Source of the DNA: Bacteroidota bacterium
Lineage (GTDB): Bacteria; Bacteroidota; Ignavibacteria; OLB7
Direction of reading: 5' to 3'
DNA: 64,000 nucleotides
NCBI GenBank assembly: GCA_018266795.1
Contig: JAFDZV010000036.1
Coordinates: 152,971-216,970 of the forward strand
Positions 63,081 through 64,000 of the stretch are shown here, piece after piece. Position 1 is the first letter of the stretch, and every line of letters starts with the position of its first letter. Under the pieces are notes generated by a model. That model was given only the letters and a program-made list of their open reading frames with translations. It made no database searches and had not been told where the DNA came from. A program made the translations under genes and the position numbers.

Positions 63081-63237
63081 ATGATCGAAGCTTTCCGGCG
63101 GTGTGCACGGCGGGGCTTCGAGGCAGTGGAGTGCAGTCTTCCCGGCAGAGGCGGCAGGGGCCGGTCGCAGGGGGGATGGTTGAAGAACCGGCGTTGTTCG
63201 ACGTTACTGACACGATAGATCTATTGGAGTTGATACC

Positions 63238-63510
63238 ATGTTCGATAAGTCGATCGAAAGAATCCTGAAGGAGGCATTTCCGCAGGAGCTTCCGTATGGC
63301 TTTGCCGAGCGCGTAGCCTACAACGCGATGCGTGCCGGCGGTACGGTCACGATCTGGGATCTCCTGCTGCGGCTCTCGCCGCGTACCAGCCTGGCGTTCG
63401 GCGCCATGGCCGCCGTGCTGCTGGTGTTCGGTGTGGCGGGAAGCGGACCCGGTGTGTTCGATGCCGTCACGAACTATAGCTCGTACAGCTCATTTCTTCC
63501 GTTACCCTGA
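63238..63510 (+). CDS. Small single-pass membrane protein
   Basis: A 90-residue protein with a soluble N-terminal 45 residues (SIERILKEAFPQELPYGFAERVAYNAMRAG), one TM (about 51-71) and a short Ser/Tyr-rich tail. The layout fits a minimal anti-sigma factor or its anchor. No zinc finger. The stop overlaps the next gene's ATG by one base. Confidence 0.6.
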   Translation: MFDKSIERILKEAFPQELPYGFAERVAYNAMRAGGTVTIWDLLLRLSPRTSLAFGAMAAVLLVFGVAGSGPGVFDAVTNYSSYSSFLPLP

Positions 63511-64000
63511 TGACAACGCGTACGAAAGCCATACTGAGCCTGGGAAGCGTCTTTCTTCTGGGAGGAATCTGCGGCGCCCTGATCTTCGGCATGATCGTTC
63601 GAAACCAGGTTCGTGAGTCGCAGACGCTTCGTGATTCCAGCGGCTTTGTGGATTACTTCGCGCGTCGCCTGGAGCTTACCGAGGCGCAGCGCGATTCATT
63701 GCGAGGGGAACTGGAGCACACCTACACGCAACTGGCTCAGCTCCGCGCATCGGCTACCGAGCAGTACAATGAAGTGCTCGACTCGTTGCGGCAGCATATC
63801 TATCCGCATCTCAACGATCGGCAGCAGGAACTGTTCCGCGATGAGGAGCACAAGTTCCGGCGTTATCTGCCGAAAGATGAAACGCCTCGCGGGTTTGCAC
63901 ACAACGGCCAGGCGCCGCGCTCGGGCGATATCGCGGGCAGTGTTCCGATTCAGCCCCGACACGATTCTTCCGCAGTTGCACAGCAGGCTCCGGCCAACAC
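63510..64000 (+). CDS. CnrX/Spy-like periplasmic sensor protein (3' partial)
   Basis: ATG at 63510 overlaps the previous stop by one base (TGATG); the gene runs off the window end after 163 codons. A TM (about 9-31) is followed by a helical region with an LTEAQRDSLRGEL motif and HLNDRQQELFRD, typical of Heavy-metal-resistance/Spy-like proteins built of LTxxQ helices. With the sigma factor and the 90-residue protein it resembles CnrYXH-type envelope-stress or metal-sensing sets. Confidence 0.7.
   Translation, partial: MTTRTKAILSLGSVFLLGGICGALIFGMIVRNQVRESQTLRDSSGFVDYFARRLELTEAQRDSLRGELEHTYTQLAQLRASATEQYNEVLDSLRQHIYPHLNDRQQELFRDEEHKFRRYLPKDETPRGFAHNGQAPRSGDIAGSVPIQPRHDSSAVAQQAPAN

Noticed and set aside
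63081-63218. 45-codon frame starting immediately after the sigma stop
   Set aside because: Arg/Gly-rich text without hydrophobic pattern or family; no ribosome binding site. Treated as spacer.
1-64000. tRNA or rRNA genes
   Set aside because: I looked for the T-arm GGTTCRANYCC motif with an acceptor stem in the gaps and found none.

Overview
The window is a 64 kb piece of a bacterial chromosome with about 60% GC. It is dense with single-domain metabolic, transport and envelope genes. I see no tRNA, rRNA, CRISPR array, transposase or phage gene. A T9SS-type C-terminal sorting domain (14566-15570), several TonB/porin-type outer-membrane proteins, a likely TAnnTTTG promoter box and mostly weak Shine-Dalgarno sequences point to the Bacteroidota/Chlorobi side of the FCB group. 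A high-GC, deep lineage (Kapabacteria- or Ignavibacteria-like) is my best guess. That is inference, not proof.

Layout. 1-8.0 kb: a TonB-dependent receptor end, a YnjB-type binding lipoprotein, two permeases, an ATPase, a radical SAM enzyme and two tandem GATase/ThuA-like domains, all on the + strand and tightly packed; this looks like one uptake/processing locus. 8.4-19.8 kb: mixed envelope genes (NlpC/P60 hydrolase, two tandem oligopeptide-binding lipoproteins without permeases, a T9SS cargo protein, AraC regulator, Nudix hydrolase, a Tat-dependent sulfite-oxidase-like molybdoenzyme and an outer-membrane barrel). 20-25.6 kb: copper P-type ATPase, anmK, a PAP2 phosphatase and a metallophosphoesterase. 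26-28.5 kb: a secreted repeat protein, then nearly 1 kb of noncoding repeats. 28.5-33.3 kb: a COG0523 GTPase, paaABCD (no paaE) and a bacterial PARG-like macrodomain. 33.5-45.2 kb: VWA lipoprotein, PH-like membrane protein, EamA exporter, methyltransferase, amidohydrolase, dienelactone hydrolase, UbiA prenyltransferase, aroF, cinA, adk. 45.5-52.3 kb (- strand): porin-pstS-pstC-pstA-pstB-phoU, a full phosphate uptake locus behind a convincing array of 11-bp Pho-box repeats. 52.8-64 kb: a DUF3179 protein overlapping an RdhA/QueG-like Fe-S protein, glgP, a zinc-finger anti-sigma protein, a TlpA-like thioredoxin, a SpoU methyltransferase, a second metallophosphoesterase, and an ECF sigma factor with two small membrane proteins, the last cut by the window end.

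The most unusual content is between the genes. Four kinds of dispersed noncoding element occur: (1) three copies of an exactly 68-bp imperfect palindrome bounded by GAGTTCCTA/TAGGAACTC-like ends, each at the 5' end of a - strand gene; (2) three copies of a two-hairpin element directly after + strand genes; (3) heptanucleotide arrays (TTGGNNC, TTGTCAG and TCATATN types), several ending 4-9 bp before a start codon; (4) a GCTCGGCTGCGCCTCGC module with a covarying base pair. A 153-bp block is also tandemly duplicated at 27.9-28.3 kb. These families look like a shared intergenic repeat ecology reminiscent of the short tandemly repeated heptamers known from cyanobacteria. They are the best candidates here for something undescribed.
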